Positions 25,491 through 33,523 of a stretch of 64,000 nucleotides of DNA are shown piece after piece (position 1 is the first letter of the stretch; every line of letters starts with the position of its first letter). Made by a program: the position numbers and the translations under genes. Below the pieces are notes generated by a model. It was not told the DNA's origin. It searched no databases and saw only the letters and a program-made list of their open reading frames with translations. Source of the DNA: Actinoplanes lobatus (GTDB taxonomy: Bacteria > Actinomycetota > Actinomycetes > Mycobacteriales > Micromonosporaceae). The stretch lies in NCBI RefSeq assembly GCF_014205215.1, contig NZ_JACHNC010000001.1, forward strand, positions 4,097,001-4,161,000, written 5' to 3'.

Positions 25491-25800
25491 GGTGAGGGCT
25501 GTTCGAAGGTTGTCCAGACAGCGCTCGGGGCCGGCCGGATCTTTTTGGAAGGCGTTGAGACGGCTTCCGCGCCGGCGGCTGGCTGTGAGGGCGAGGCAGG
25601 GGGTCAACGGAGTTGAAACGGCTCCTGGAGGCGGCGGAAGGGTGTGGACTGGGGATCGACGGGTACGCCGCATGGGCGATGGCGACCGCCGGGTTGTGCG
25701 GATGATGCACGGCCCAGGGGTTGATCCGTACTGATGGATGTGGCGCGGCTTGGCAACCAGGTCGCCGGGGAGTACGAACGGTCCAGGGAGGGCAATCCAT

Positions 25801-27549
25801 ATGACCGCAGTTTCCCCTCGTACCGTGCAGGCGCGGCCGTGGCCGGTGCGACGTGAGGTCAGGGGTTCCTGGCTGGCCCGGACGATCCGCACCACCGATG
25901 CCAAGCAGATCGGCATCATGTACATGGCCACGGCCATGGTGTGGTTCGTGCTGGGCGGGCTGATGGCGTTGCTGATGCGTGCCGAGCTGGGCCGGCCGGG
26001 CATGCAGATCCTGTCGCCGGAACAGTACAACCAGCTGTTCACCATGCACGGCACGATCATGCTGCTGTTCTTCGCGACGCCGATCGTGTTCGCCTTCGCC
26101 AACTTCGTGGTGCCGATCCAGATCGGGGCGCCGGATGTGGCGTTTCCGCGGCTCAACTCGTTCGCGTACTGGTTGTACTTCTTCGGCGGGATGATCGCGT
26201 TCGCCGGGTTTCTGGTGCCGGGCGGGGCCGCGGACTTCGGGTGGACCGCTTACGCCCCGCTGAGCACGGCGGCGCACTCGCCGGGCGTGGGCGGGAACAT
26301 GTGGGTGGTCGGGCTGGCGATCTCCGGTGTCGGCACGATCCTCGGCGCGGTCAACATGATCACCACGATCCTGTGCCTGCGGGCGCCCGGGATGACCATG
26401 TTCCGGATGCCGATCATGACGTGGAACATCCTGCTCACGAGCGTACTGGTGGTGCTGGTCTTCCCGTTCCTGGCGGCGGCCCTCTTCGCGCTCGCCGCCG
26501 ACCGGATACTGGGTGCGCAGGTCTTCAACGTGGGGACCGGCGGGCCGCTGCTGTGGCAGCACCTGTTCTGGTTCTTCGGCCATCCCGAGGTCTACATCAT
26601 CGCGCTGCCGTTCTTCGGCATCATCACCGAGGTCATTCCGGTGTTCAGCCGTAAGCCGGTGTTCGGGTACAAGACCCTGGTCGCCGCCACGATCCTGATC
26701 ACCATGCTGTCGATGAGCGTGTGGGCGCACCACATGTTCGCCACCGGTCAGGTGCTGCTGCCGTTCTTCAGCCTGCTCAGCTATCTGATCGCGATCCCGA
26801 CCGGAATGAAGTTCTTCGTCTGGATCGGGACGATGTGGCGTGGGCAGCTCACCTTCGAGACGCCGATGCTGTTCGCCGTGGGGTTCATGGTGACGTTCCT
26901 GCTCGGCGGCCTGACCGGGGTGCTGCTGGCGTCGCCGCCGGTCGACTTCCACGTGACCGACAGCTATTTCGTGGTGGCGCACTTCCATTACGTGCTGTTC
27001 GGGACGATCGTTTTCGCGGTCTTCTCCGGCATCTATTTCTGGTTCCCGAAGATGTTCGGCCGGATGCTCGACGAGAAGCTGGGGAAGGTGCACTTCTGGC
27101 TCACCTTCGTCGGCTTCCACACCACCTTCCTGGTGCAGCACTGGCTCGGCAACGAGGGCATGCCCCGGCGGTATTCGGACTACCTGCCCGGCGACGGTTT
27201 CACCACGCTGAACATGGTCTCGACGGTGGGATCGTTCGTGCTCGGGGCCGCCACATTGCCGTTCATCTACAACGTGTGGCTGTCGTACCGGGCGGGCGAG
27301 GTGGTGACCGTCGATGATCCGTGGGGGCATGGGAACTCGCTCGAGTGGGCGACGTCGAGCCCGCCGCCGCTGCGCAACTTCGACCGGATGCCGCGGATCC
27401 GGTCCGAGCGGCCCGCGTTCGATCACAAGTTTCCCGAGCTTGCGGCCGCTGGGCAGTCCGTCGCCGGGCCGCCGGAGGGCGGGGCGCGCCCGTTCACCGA
27501 GGAATCCACCGGAGGAGCGACCTATCCGGAGGACCGTACCGATCGTTGA
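25801..27549 (+). CDS. ctaD: Cytochrome c oxidase subunit I
   Basis: A 582-residue integral membrane protein with 12 expected transmembrane helices. Hallmarks are the haem a ligand in [13 protein letters not shown], the binuclear-centre Cu_B and Tyr loop [14 protein letters not shown], the His pair in [11 protein letters not shown] and the haem ligands in HFHYVLFGT. It reduces oxygen to water with proton pumping in the aa3 oxidase. The ATG at 25801 follows AGGGAGGG at good spacing; the frame open from 25738 is not needed. No ctaC, ctaE or ctaF gene is adjacent, so subunits are encoded elsewhere or this is an extra paralogue. The upstream repeat array is odd for a core respiratory gene. Confidence 0.95.
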   Translation: MTAVSPRTVQARPWPVRREVRGSWLARTIRTTDAKQIGIMYMATAMVWFVLGGLMALLMRAELGRPGMQILSPEQYNQLFTMHGTIMLLFFATPIVFAFANFVVPIQIGAPDVAFPRLNSFAYWLYFFGGMIAFAGFLVPGGAADFGWTAYAPLSTAAHSPGVGGNMWVVGLAISGVGTILGAVNMITTILCLRAPGMTMFRMPIMTWNILLTSVLVVLVFPFLAAALFALAADRILGAQVFNVGTGGPLLWQHLFWFFGHPEVYIIALPFFGIITEVIPVFSRKPVFGYKTLVAATILITMLSMSVWAHHMFATGQVLLPFFSLLSYLIAIPTGMKFFVWIGTMWRGQLTFETPMLFAVGFMVTFLLGGLTGVLLASPPVDFHVTDSYFVVAHFHYVLFGTIVFAVFSGIYFWFPKMFGRMLDEKLGKVHFWLTFVGFHTTFLVQHWLGNEGMPRRYSDYLPGDGFTTLNMVSTVGSFVLGAATLPFIYNVWLSYRAGEVVTVDDPWGHGNSLEWATSSPPPLRNFDRMPRIRSERPAFDHKFPELAAAGQSVAGPPEGGARPFTEESTGGATYPEDRTDR

Positions 27550-27658
27550 GATACACGGGTTAACAACCATGTATCCGGAAATTTCGGACAAGACGGTACG
27601 TGCGAATGGTGCTTTCTGCGCTTAAGCCCCGTAGCCCGCAAACCGTCACAGGCGATGA

Positions 27659-27694
27659 GAGATCCGACAACTCACCCCAGTCGGAAGGGATCTC
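27659..27694 (+). promoter_or_regulatory. Hairpin ending at the start codon of the LAXTG protein gene
   Basis: GAGATCC (27659-27665) pairs with GGATCTC (27688-27694), and inside it GAC pairs with GTC, with the GGAAG ribosome site between as a bulge. The structure ends exactly at the ATG at 27695, so it could limit translation. Inference from complementarity only. Confidence 0.45.
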
Positions 27695-29041
27695 ATGCCG
27701 ATCGCCCGTTCCTCGTCCCGTCCCGCCCACCTCACCGTGGCCGCGGCCGGAATGGCGGCCGCGCTCGTCCTCCCCGTGACGCCGGCGGCCGCGACCCCCG
27801 CGACGCCCGCCCCCGAGGGCTGCCATATCGGCGACTTCACCGCCCGGGCCGAGGCCGGGCTCGCCAAGATCACGGTGCTCGACCCGGGCCCGCTGGTGCG
27901 GGGCCTGCCCGCCCTCGCCGACGTCCGGCTCGCGGTGTCCGACGGCACCGTGAACAGCGCGGGCCGGCCGTTCAAGACGGTTGCCGGAGGCCGGCACGCC
28001 GACGCCAAGCTGCTGGGCATCCCGGGTGGCGGCACCGGGGCGCAGCACATGGCCCCGTCGAGGCAGCCCGGTCCGGTCACCGCCGAGCTGGCCCAGTTCC
28101 AGGCGGCCGGGCTCGCCACGGTGAAAGCCGGCAAGGCCACCGCCCAGGCGACCTGGGAGCGGGGATACCAGTGCGGCCGGACCGGGCCGCTGACCAGGTC
28201 GGCCGTCATGCTCGCCGGGCTGTCGCTGCTGGACGGCACCGGGCCGGTCCCGGCCATCCTCGCCGACCGGCGCCGGACCGGGCTGCTGCGGGTCGGGCCG
28301 AGCGGATCCACCCAGACCGCCACGGACCTCGTGCGGGTGGGGAGGGGCCGGATCGGCGTACGCTCCGCGGCCGGCGCCGCGCTCAGCGACCTGAGCCTGT
28401 TCGCCGGCACCCCGCAGGAGATCTCGATCAAGGTGATCAACCAGCCCCGGCTCGAGGTGATCGCGGGCGGCGACCGGGCCGACTCCAAGGTCACCTACAA
28501 GCCGGCGGTGCTCTCGGTGACCGCGGCCGGCGAATCGGCGCACGTGCTCAAGGACGTCGGCACGGCGGTCTCGCTCGACCTGCTCGGCGGGATCGAGGAG
28601 CGCAGCCCGGCGTCGCTCCAGGTCCGGGTCTCCCTCGGTGACCTGAAGCAGCAGATCAACGGACGACAGGTACGCGCCGAGGCGGCCAGCGTCCGGGTCG
28701 AGGTCAAGCTCGGCCAGGTGCACGTGCTGGACGTGACGCTCGGATACCTGTCCGCGGCGGCCTGCGCGCCGGCCGTCGTGCACGACGACAAGCCCTACGG
28801 CGAGCACCCGCGCGGCCGTACCTCCCCCACGCCCGCCGCGGTGCAGCCGGTCGGCCGGGTTCCGGCCGCGCCTTCGCCCGCCGCCTCGCCTTCGGCTTCG
28901 GTCTCGCCTTCCGGGGGTACGCGTGACGGCCAGCTCGCCCTGACCGGCACCGACGTGACGGCGTACGGCTTCGGCGGCGCGGCCCTCGTCCTCGGTGGAC
29001 TGCTGGCCCTGCTCCTCGGCCGCCGTGGCCGCCGCAACTGA
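27695..29041 (+). CDS. Secreted surface protein with LAXTG sortase anchor
   Basis: A 448-residue protein that I do not otherwise recognise. Residues 1-33 are a signal peptide (basic start, hydrophobic AAAGMAAALVLP, cleavage near TPAAAT). A central region of about 330 residues has no known domain and contains three Cys. A Pro/Ser/Ala-rich spacer at about 350-410 leads to LALTG, a hydrophobic segment and the tail GRRGRRN, which together form a class E-type (LAXTG) sorting signal. It should be attached covalently to peptidoglycan. No sortase gene is in the window. GGAAGG precedes the ATG. The final codons lie in a short repeat that continues past the stop. Confidence 0.82.
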   Translation: MPIARSSSRPAHLTVAAAGMAAALVLPVTPAAATPATPAPEGCHIGDFTARAEAGLAKITVLDPGPLVRGLPALADVRLAVSDGTVNSAGRPFKTVAGGRHADAKLLGIPGGGTGAQHMAPSRQPGPVTAELAQFQAAGLATVKAGKATAQATWERGYQCGRTGPLTRSAVMLAGLSLLDGTGPVPAILADRRRTGLLRVGPSGSTQTATDLVRVGRGRIGVRSAAGAALSDLSLFAGTPQEISIKVINQPRLEVIAGGDRADSKVTYKPAVLSVTAAGESAHVLKDVGTAVSLDLLGGIEERSPASLQVRVSLGDLKQQINGRQVRAEAASVRVEVKLGQVHVLDVTLGYLSAAACAPAVVHDDKPYGEHPRGRTSPTPAAVQPVGRVPAAPSPAASPSASVSPSGGTRDGQLALTGTDVTAYGFGGAALVLGGLLALLLGRRGRRN

Positions 29042-29095
29042 GGCGCCGTGGCCGCCGCAAACGACGCGCCGCGACCGGAGCGCCGTGGCCGCCGC
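29022..29095. repeat. Three copies of GCCGTGGCCGCCGC around a stop codon
   Basis: The 14-mer occurs at 29022, 29045 and 29082. The first encodes the basic tail of the LAXTG protein and the others lie after the stop. This suggests local duplication of the gene end. Confidence 0.65.
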
Positions 29096-29111
29096 GACTG
29101 AGGCGCCGCGG

Positions 29112-29999
29112 TCAGCGCACCTCCCTGAGGAAGTCCGCCAGGGTGCGGCGCGGGGTCCAGCCCTGGGCCCGGGCCCGGCCGACGTCCAGGATCACCGCGT
29201 TGGTGAGCTGTTCCACGGCGTAGCGGGTCAGCACCGGTGGCCGCCGGGTGACGCGGGCCAGGGTGGTCGCCATGGTCGCGGCGGCGGTCGCCACGGGGAT
29301 CGGCAGATGGCGGACGCGGACGCCGCAGACCGCCTCGACGACCCGGTCGCGCTGATAGGGCCCGGCGTCCGCGATGTTGTAGGCCGCCGAGGGCCAGCCG
29401 GCGGCGGCCAGGCAGGCGTCGGCCAGGTTCTCCACCGCGGTCAGGCTGAGCGGGACGTCCGGGCCGGGGAGCAGCGCCCGCCCGCCGCGCACCACGCGCC
29501 GCAGCCGCGGCAGCAGGTGCGGGTCGCCGTGACCGTAGACGGCCCGGGGCCGCAGGACCACCGCGCCGGCCGCCAGGGCGAGGCGTTCTCCGGCCGCCTT
29601 GGTCCGGCCGTAGGCGGTCGTCCCGGCCAGCGGATGGTCCTCGCGGATCGGTTCCGGTCCGGCCGGGGCGTAGACGCTCGCGCTGCTCACCCACACGACC
29701 GTCCGCGTCCCGGCGGCCGCGAGGAGACGGGCCGCGCCGTCCACGTTCACCGCCCGGAAGGCGGCTTCGGCGACGCGGCCGGGCGGCGGGTCACCCACGG
29801 CGGCGGCGAGATGCAGCACGACGTCGGTCCCGGTCAGATCGGGCGGGGTACGGCGGGAAGCATCCCAATACCGGAATTCCCCCACCGGGCCGGGCCGTCG
29901 CCCGAGACAGACCACATCGGCCCCCGCCGCGGCGGCCGTACGAGCCACCACACCCCCGCAGAACCCGCTCGCCCCGGTGACCGCGATCCGCGCCGTCAC
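29112..29999 (-). CDS. NAD(P)-dependent epimerase/dehydratase, OleD/3beta-HSD-like
   Basis: A 295-residue extended short-chain dehydrogenase. The Rossmann motif is VTGASGFCGG at 7-16, the catalytic Ser lies in VWVSSASVYAP, and the YxxxK pair is in YGRTKAAGE. The best family match is the 3beta-hydroxysteroid dehydrogenase/OleD type, which reduces 2-alkyl-3-keto acids in olefin and beta-lactone pathways; sugar epimerases are the main alternative. It is the last gene of the six-gene operon and its start overlaps the P450 stop by 4 nt. Together with the ketosynthase and ligase it supports a lipid-condensation pathway. Confidence 0.8.
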   Translation of the reverse strand: MTARIAVTGASGFCGGVVARTAAAAGADVVCLGRRPGPVGEFRYWDASRRTPPDLTGTDVVLHLAAAVGDPPPGRVAEAAFRAVNVDGAARLLAAAGTRTVVWVSSASVYAPAGPEPIREDHPLAGTTAYGRTKAAGERLALAAGAVVLRPRAVYGHGDPHLLPRLRRVVRGGRALLPGPDVPLSLTAVENLADACLAAAGWPSAAYNIADAGPYQRDRVVEAVCGVRVRHLPIPVATAAATMATTLARVTRRPPVLTRYAVEQLTNAVILDVGRARAQGWTPRRTLADFLREVR

Positions 30000-31093
30000 C
30001 GGGCCGCCACGATCAGGCTGGACCAGCTGGGCAGGGCGCTGCGGCGGTCGGCGCGGGCCGCCCGTACCTCGGGGCGGTAGCGGGCCAGCGCCGTGAGGGT
30101 GTCGGTGAGCTGGAGCCGGGCCAGGCGCGCGCCGGGGCAGGCGTGCGGACCGGCGCCGAAGACCAGCTGGGCGATCCGGGACGGCGCCGGGTCGGTGGGA
30201 TCGGGGTCGCGGTGGTGTGCGCCGGCCGCGTGCCGCGCCACCAGGATCAGCCGGTCACCGGCATCGACCGGGCAGCCGCCGACGACACCGCCGGCCGCCG
30301 CGACCCGGGGCAGCAGCGGGGTCGCCGCGGTCACCCGCAGCAGTTCGGCGGTCAGGGCCCCGGGGGCGGACCCGGCGTACGCCCAGAGATCCGCGTCGGC
30401 GCACCAGGCCACCGCGCGCGGCACCCCGGCGACGGTCGTGTTGATCGCGGCCACCGCCAGCATCGCCGCCAGCCCGTCCCCGGGAGGCGAGCCGGCTGGG
30501 GTGAGCAGGGCGTTCAGGCGGGCCGCGGCGCGGTGGGCGGCCCGGCGGTGGTGCGGGAGGGTGAGGCCGGGCAGGTGTTCGCGGGCGGCGGCCGCGGCGG
30601 CGGTGCGGGCCGCCGCGGCGAGGTCGCGGCCGTCCACGTCGACGCCGAGCAGGGCGGCCGCCGTGGTGCCGGAGAGTTCGGCGGCCACGTCCACCAGGTC
30701 GATCGTCCGGCCGTCGGCGAGTGGGGCCAGGCGGCGTTCGAGGACCGCGAGCCAGATCGGGCGCAGCCGGTCCACCCCGTCCGCGCCGAGCGACTCGGCG
30801 AGGGAGCGGCGGGAGCCTCGGTGGTCGTCGCCCTCCTGGTCGAACAGCAGGCCGCCGCCGGCCAGCCGCCCGGCCGCCCCGCCCGTGGTGCCCTCCGCGG
30901 TCCGGTCCAGCGGGACGCGGGTGAGACCGTCCAGGTAGGCCGTGGGGGAGTTGGCGATCACCGTCCCGCCGAGCCGGAGCGCCGCCCGGCGCCGGGTGGC
31001 CGCGAGCAGCGTGAACAGCACCGGGTGGGCGCGCAGATAGACCATCCGGTCCCGGCGCCGCGCCCGCCGCTGCCCGAGGTCGGCGCCGCTCAT
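29996..31093 (-). CDS. Cytochrome P450
   Basis: A 365-residue P450, shorter than the usual 400 or so. The haem-binding loop is FGAGPHACPGARLARLQL with the Cys ligand, the K-helix ExxR is ELLR, and the I-helix region is AAINTTVAGVPRAV, which lacks a canonical (A/G)GxxT. It should oxidise a hydrophobic intermediate of the operon product using external ferredoxin and reductase, which are not encoded here. ATG at 31093 overlaps the stop of a 26-codon linker ORF; the stop overlaps the SDR start. A missing N-terminal segment might explain the short length. Confidence 0.88.
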   Translation of the reverse strand: MSGADLGQRRARRRDRMVYLRAHPVLFTLLAATRRRAALRLGGTVIANSPTAYLDGLTRVPLDRTAEGTTGGAAGRLAGGGLLFDQEGDDHRGSRRSLAESLGADGVDRLRPIWLAVLERRLAPLADGRTIDLVDVAAELSGTTAAALLGVDVDGRDLAAAARTAAAAAAREHLPGLTLPHHRRAAHRAAARLNALLTPAGSPPGDGLAAMLAVAAINTTVAGVPRAVAWCADADLWAYAGSAPGALTAELLRVTAATPLLPRVAAAGGVVGGCPVDAGDRLILVARHAAGAHHRDPDPTDPAPSRIAQLVFGAGPHACPGARLARLQLTDTLTALARYRPEVRAARADRRSALPSWSSLIVAAR

Positions 31094-31170
31094 CGCGCCA
31101 CCTCCGCTGCGCTCCGGCGTCGCAATGAGTTCATGACTGAGCTGAATGATTCGCTCGCAAGCTCGCTCAT
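31090..31170 (-). CDS. 26-residue linker ORF between GT2 and P450
   Basis: On the minus strand an ATG overlaps the upstream GT2 stop (ATGA, 31170-31167), and 26 codons later the TGA overlaps the P450 ATG (ATGA, 31093-31090). The product starts MSELASES and ends RRRSAAEVAR. The DNA contains GCGAGCTTGCGAGCGAATCA and CGGAGCGCAGCGGAG, motifs that I believe recur between genes in Micromonosporaceae. It may serve to carry ribosomes across the gap rather than make a functional peptide. Confidence 0.5.
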   Translation of the reverse strand: MSELASESFSSVMNSLRRRSAAEVAR

Positions 31171-31925
31171 CGGACGTGGACCTCCGTCGAGGTGGGTGGG
31201 CGCCAGCGGCGGTCCCAGTACCAGAGGAGGGTGCGCCGGGCGCCCCACGCGCGCAGGCGGCGCAGGCTGGCCTCGACGACCACGTTCTCGGCCCGGACGA
31301 TGCGGCTGGTCTCGCGGCGGGCGCGGTTGAGCATGGTGACGTCCTCGGACCCGTCCTCCAGGCGTTCCCGGGCGGTGCCGCCGCAGCGCTGGTAGAGGTC
31401 GGCGGTCACGGCCAGGTTGTGTCCGTGGATCAGGACGTACGGGGTGAGGTACGCCGGATCCCGGTGCGCCTTGCGGTAGCGGCCGTAGAGGGCGGCCAGC
31501 CGGACCGCCGCCGGGAAGACGTGGCGTTCCGCCCAGGTGGGGTTCTCGTCGCGGCGGGGGACGCTGCGCCCGCAGACCAGTTCCGCTCCGGCGGTCAGGT
31601 GGGCGCGGGCGGTCGCCACCCAGTTCGGGGCCGGGCGGCAGTCGGCGTCGGTACGGGCCAGCAGTGTCGCGCCGGTGGCGATGGCGTGCCGGAAACCGGT
31701 GTCGGCCGCGGTTCCGGCACCGGGCGACGATTCGGTGACCACCTCCACCGGGAACGGCGCGCCCACCGCGAACCGGCGGACCACCCCGGCGGTGCCGTCG
31801 GTGGACGCGTTGTCGACCACGATCAGCCGGAAGTCCCGGTCGGTCTGGGCGGCGAGCGCCTCCAGTACGACGCCGATCGTGGCGGCCTCGTCGAAGGCGG
31901 GCACGATCACCGCGAGCTCGCTCAC
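31167..31925 (-). CDS. GT2 family glycosyltransferase (second in operon)
   Basis: A 252-residue cytoplasmic GT-A enzyme. It has AVIVPAFDEAATIGVVLEAL at the N-terminus, the nucleotide-binding VVDNASTDGTA and the metal-binding RTDADCRP, and ends in basic residues without clear membrane spans. It is a paralogue of the GT2 at 33520-34257 (shared DTGFRHAI, LLARTDADC and TSRIV-type segments). Family members move a sugar from a nucleotide or polyprenyl donor; here the acceptor may be a hydroxyl or acid on a lipid made by the operon. The GTG start at 31925 overlaps the stop of a 23-residue linker ORF. Confidence 0.85.
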   Translation of the reverse strand: MSELAVIVPAFDEAATIGVVLEALAAQTDRDFRLIVVDNASTDGTAGVVRRFAVGAPFPVEVVTESSPGAGTAADTGFRHAIATGATLLARTDADCRPAPNWVATARAHLTAGAELVCGRSVPRRDENPTWAERHVFPAAVRLAALYGRYRKAHRDPAYLTPYVLIHGHNLAVTADLYQRCGGTARERLEDGSEDVTMLNRARRETSRIVRAENVVVEASLRRLRAWGARRTLLWYWDRRWRPPTSTEVHVR

Positions 31926-31993
31926 CGGGCGTCCTCGGTGGACCCGTGCGGTGCTCCGTGAAAAGCGAGGACGGGCAGGAAGCGGGTGCTCAT
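31922..31993 (-). CDS. 23-residue linker ORF between ligase and GT2
   Basis: The ATG (31993-31991) overlaps the stop of the ligase gene as ATGA, and its TGA overlaps the GT2 start as GTGA. The peptide begins MSTRFLPVLAFHG and ends GSTEDAR. It fills the only gap between the two genes. A coupling role is favoured over a function for the peptide, but neither is proven. Confidence 0.45.
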   Translation of the reverse strand: MSTRFLPVLAFHGAPHGSTEDAR

Positions 31994-33447
31994 CCCCGTA
32001 CCCCAGGAGGTTTTCTCTGATGTGGAATGCCGGCGGCGAGCGACGCGGCCGCGCCCCGGTCGGGTTTGCGGGAGCGGCCGGCCAGCGGGACCGGCGCGAA
32101 GAGCACGTGGTCCGGGCGGGCCGCGCCCATCCGGCGGAGCGGCTCGCGCAGCGCGGCCTCGACCGCGGGGCGGCTGGCGCCCGGCGCCGTCTCGACCACC
32201 GCGACCACGTGTTCGTCGCCGTCGCCGGCGGGCACGCCGACCAGGACCGCGAGGGCGACGCCGGGCACGTGCAGGGCCGGCTCGTAGAGGCCGGGATAGA
32301 TGTTCTCGGCCCGCCGCAGGATCATGTCCTTGCAGCGCCCGGCCAGGACGACGCGGCGGCCCGTCACCGCCGCCACATCCCCGGTGGCAACCCACTCGTG
32401 CGGCTCCGCGCCGAGGTAGCGGTCGCAGACGCCGGCCCCGGCGAGCAGCAGCTGCCCGGTGTCGTCGAGGCGGGCCCGCACCCCGGGCAGCAGGTCACCG
32501 ACCAGGTCGCCGTCGCCGTCGTAGGCGGCCTTCTCGCCGGACGCGACCGCCGCCGCGGGGAAGACCTCGGTGAGCGCGTAGACACCCCACGCCTCGTCGG
32601 CGCCGGCCGCGCGGACCCGGGCGAGCAGGTTCGCCGAGACCGGGGCGGAGCCGCTGTAGACCCGGCCGGTGAACGGTACGCCGGCGTCGAGGGCGGCCCG
32701 GATCTGCGGCGGCGTCAGGTAGGTGGCCTGCGGTTTCAGGCCGGTGACCTGCTTCGCGAGGGCGCGTGGGCGGCGGGCCGGCGCGGCGACCGGCGCTCCG
32801 GCGGCCAGCGACGGGACCATGACGAAGAAGGTGCCGCCGAGCACCGGGATCCCCGGGCTCGGCCGGACCAGGTCGTGTACGGCGCGCAGGCCGGTGCCGA
32901 GGCCGGAGCGGGTGTGCACCACGGCCCGGGGGCTGCTGGTCGTACCGGAGGTGAAGATGATGACCGCGTCGCCGTCGCCGTCGTAGGCCTTGGGGACGGG
33001 ACCCGTTTTCACCACGAGCGAGGGAGCGTTGCCGGGCAGGCGCGGGCCCACGGTCGCTACCGGCGACATATCAGAAAAATCAGGCAATGATAGGCCGATT
33101 CGCCGCGCCAACGGGGCCGCCCAGCCCGCCACCGCCTGCGCCGCGGCATCCGCGATGATCAACGCGGGCGGGGCGAGCGCCAAACGCGCCCGGAGCACAT
33201 CCGGTCCCGCCGTCGGATCCAGCAGGGCCACCCGGACCCCGAGACGGTAGGCCGCCAGCACCATGGCCAGCGCCCGCGGCCCCGGACGGATCGCGATCCC
33301 GAGCGTGTCACCCACGGTGAGACCCCGCGCGTGCAGGGCGGTCGCGTAACGGTCCCGCAGCACGGCCAGATCACCACGGGTCACCCGGCCGACGAGTGCG
33401 GGCCGGTCGTCGCCGGCCCGCAGGCCCGCGCTCAGCTCATCGAGCAA
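31990..33447 (-). CDS. Adenylate-forming acyl ligase (ANL superfamily, possibly OleC-like)
   Basis: A 485-residue ligase. The P-loop is AVIIFTSGTTSSPRAVVHT near residue 165, motif A5 is WGVYALTEVFP, the TGD motif is WVATGDVAAV, and the C-terminal domain has RRAENIYPGLYEPAL with the catalytic-type Lys in GRSRKPDRGA. It activates a carboxylate as acyl-AMP. In olefin and beta-lactone clusters this position is taken by OleC, which closes a beta-hydroxy acid to a beta-lactone. I do not see the OleC-specific C-terminus, so a CoA ligase or an AMP ligase for another acid is possible. TTG start at 33447 with GAGGA upstream. Confidence 0.8.
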   Translation of the reverse strand: MLDELSAGLRAGDDRPALVGRVTRGDLAVLRDRYATALHARGLTVGDTLGIAIRPGPRALAMVLAAYRLGVRVALLDPTAGPDVLRARLALAPPALIIADAAAQAVAGWAAPLARRIGLSLPDFSDMSPVATVGPRLPGNAPSLVVKTGPVPKAYDGDGDAVIIFTSGTTSSPRAVVHTRSGLGTGLRAVHDLVRPSPGIPVLGGTFFVMVPSLAAGAPVAAPARRPRALAKQVTGLKPQATYLTPPQIRAALDAGVPFTGRVYSGSAPVSANLLARVRAAGADEAWGVYALTEVFPAAAVASGEKAAYDGDGDLVGDLLPGVRARLDDTGQLLLAGAGVCDRYLGAEPHEWVATGDVAAVTGRRVVLAGRCKDMILRRAENIYPGLYEPALHVPGVALAVLVGVPAGDGDEHVVAVVETAPGASRPAVEAALREPLRRMGAARPDHVLFAPVPLAGRSRKPDRGAAASLAAGIPHQRKPPGVRG

Positions 33448-33523
33448 GGGGGATCCTCAACATGGTTCTCATCGGGGCCGGGTTCTCATCGGGGCCGGGT
33501 TCTCATCGGGGGCGGGTTCTCAT
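33437..33523 (-). repeat. 17-bp tandem repeat forming chained micro-ORFs before the ligase gene
   Basis: On the minus strand, ATGAGAACCCGGCCCCG is repeated with 17-bp period after the GT2 stop. ATGs lie at 33523, 33506, 33489 and 33472. The first three each encode MRTRPR and stop in a TGA that overlaps the next ATG; the fourth is an 11-codon ORF that overlaps the TTG start of the ligase (33447). The first ATG overlaps the GT2 stop, so a terminating ribosome meets an unbroken series of restart sites. Confidence 0.85.

Larger units (their letters stand above)
24739..25800. other. 1.06-kb gene-free region between dinB and ctaD
   Basis: The region holds five 48-50-bp palindromes in a duplicated block with about 285-bp period (24744-25358), then a 51-53-bp tandem repeat (about 25367-25500), then about 300 bp of unremarkable sequence leading to the ctaD ribosome site. 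Open frames cross it, but their products are fragments of repeat sequence and no domain is recognisable. Confidence 0.75.

Noticed and set aside
25351..27591. 746-residue minus-strand open frame opposite ctaD
   Set aside because: Low-complexity His/Arg/Gln-rich translation typical of antisense frames in high-GC DNA; ctaD is certain.
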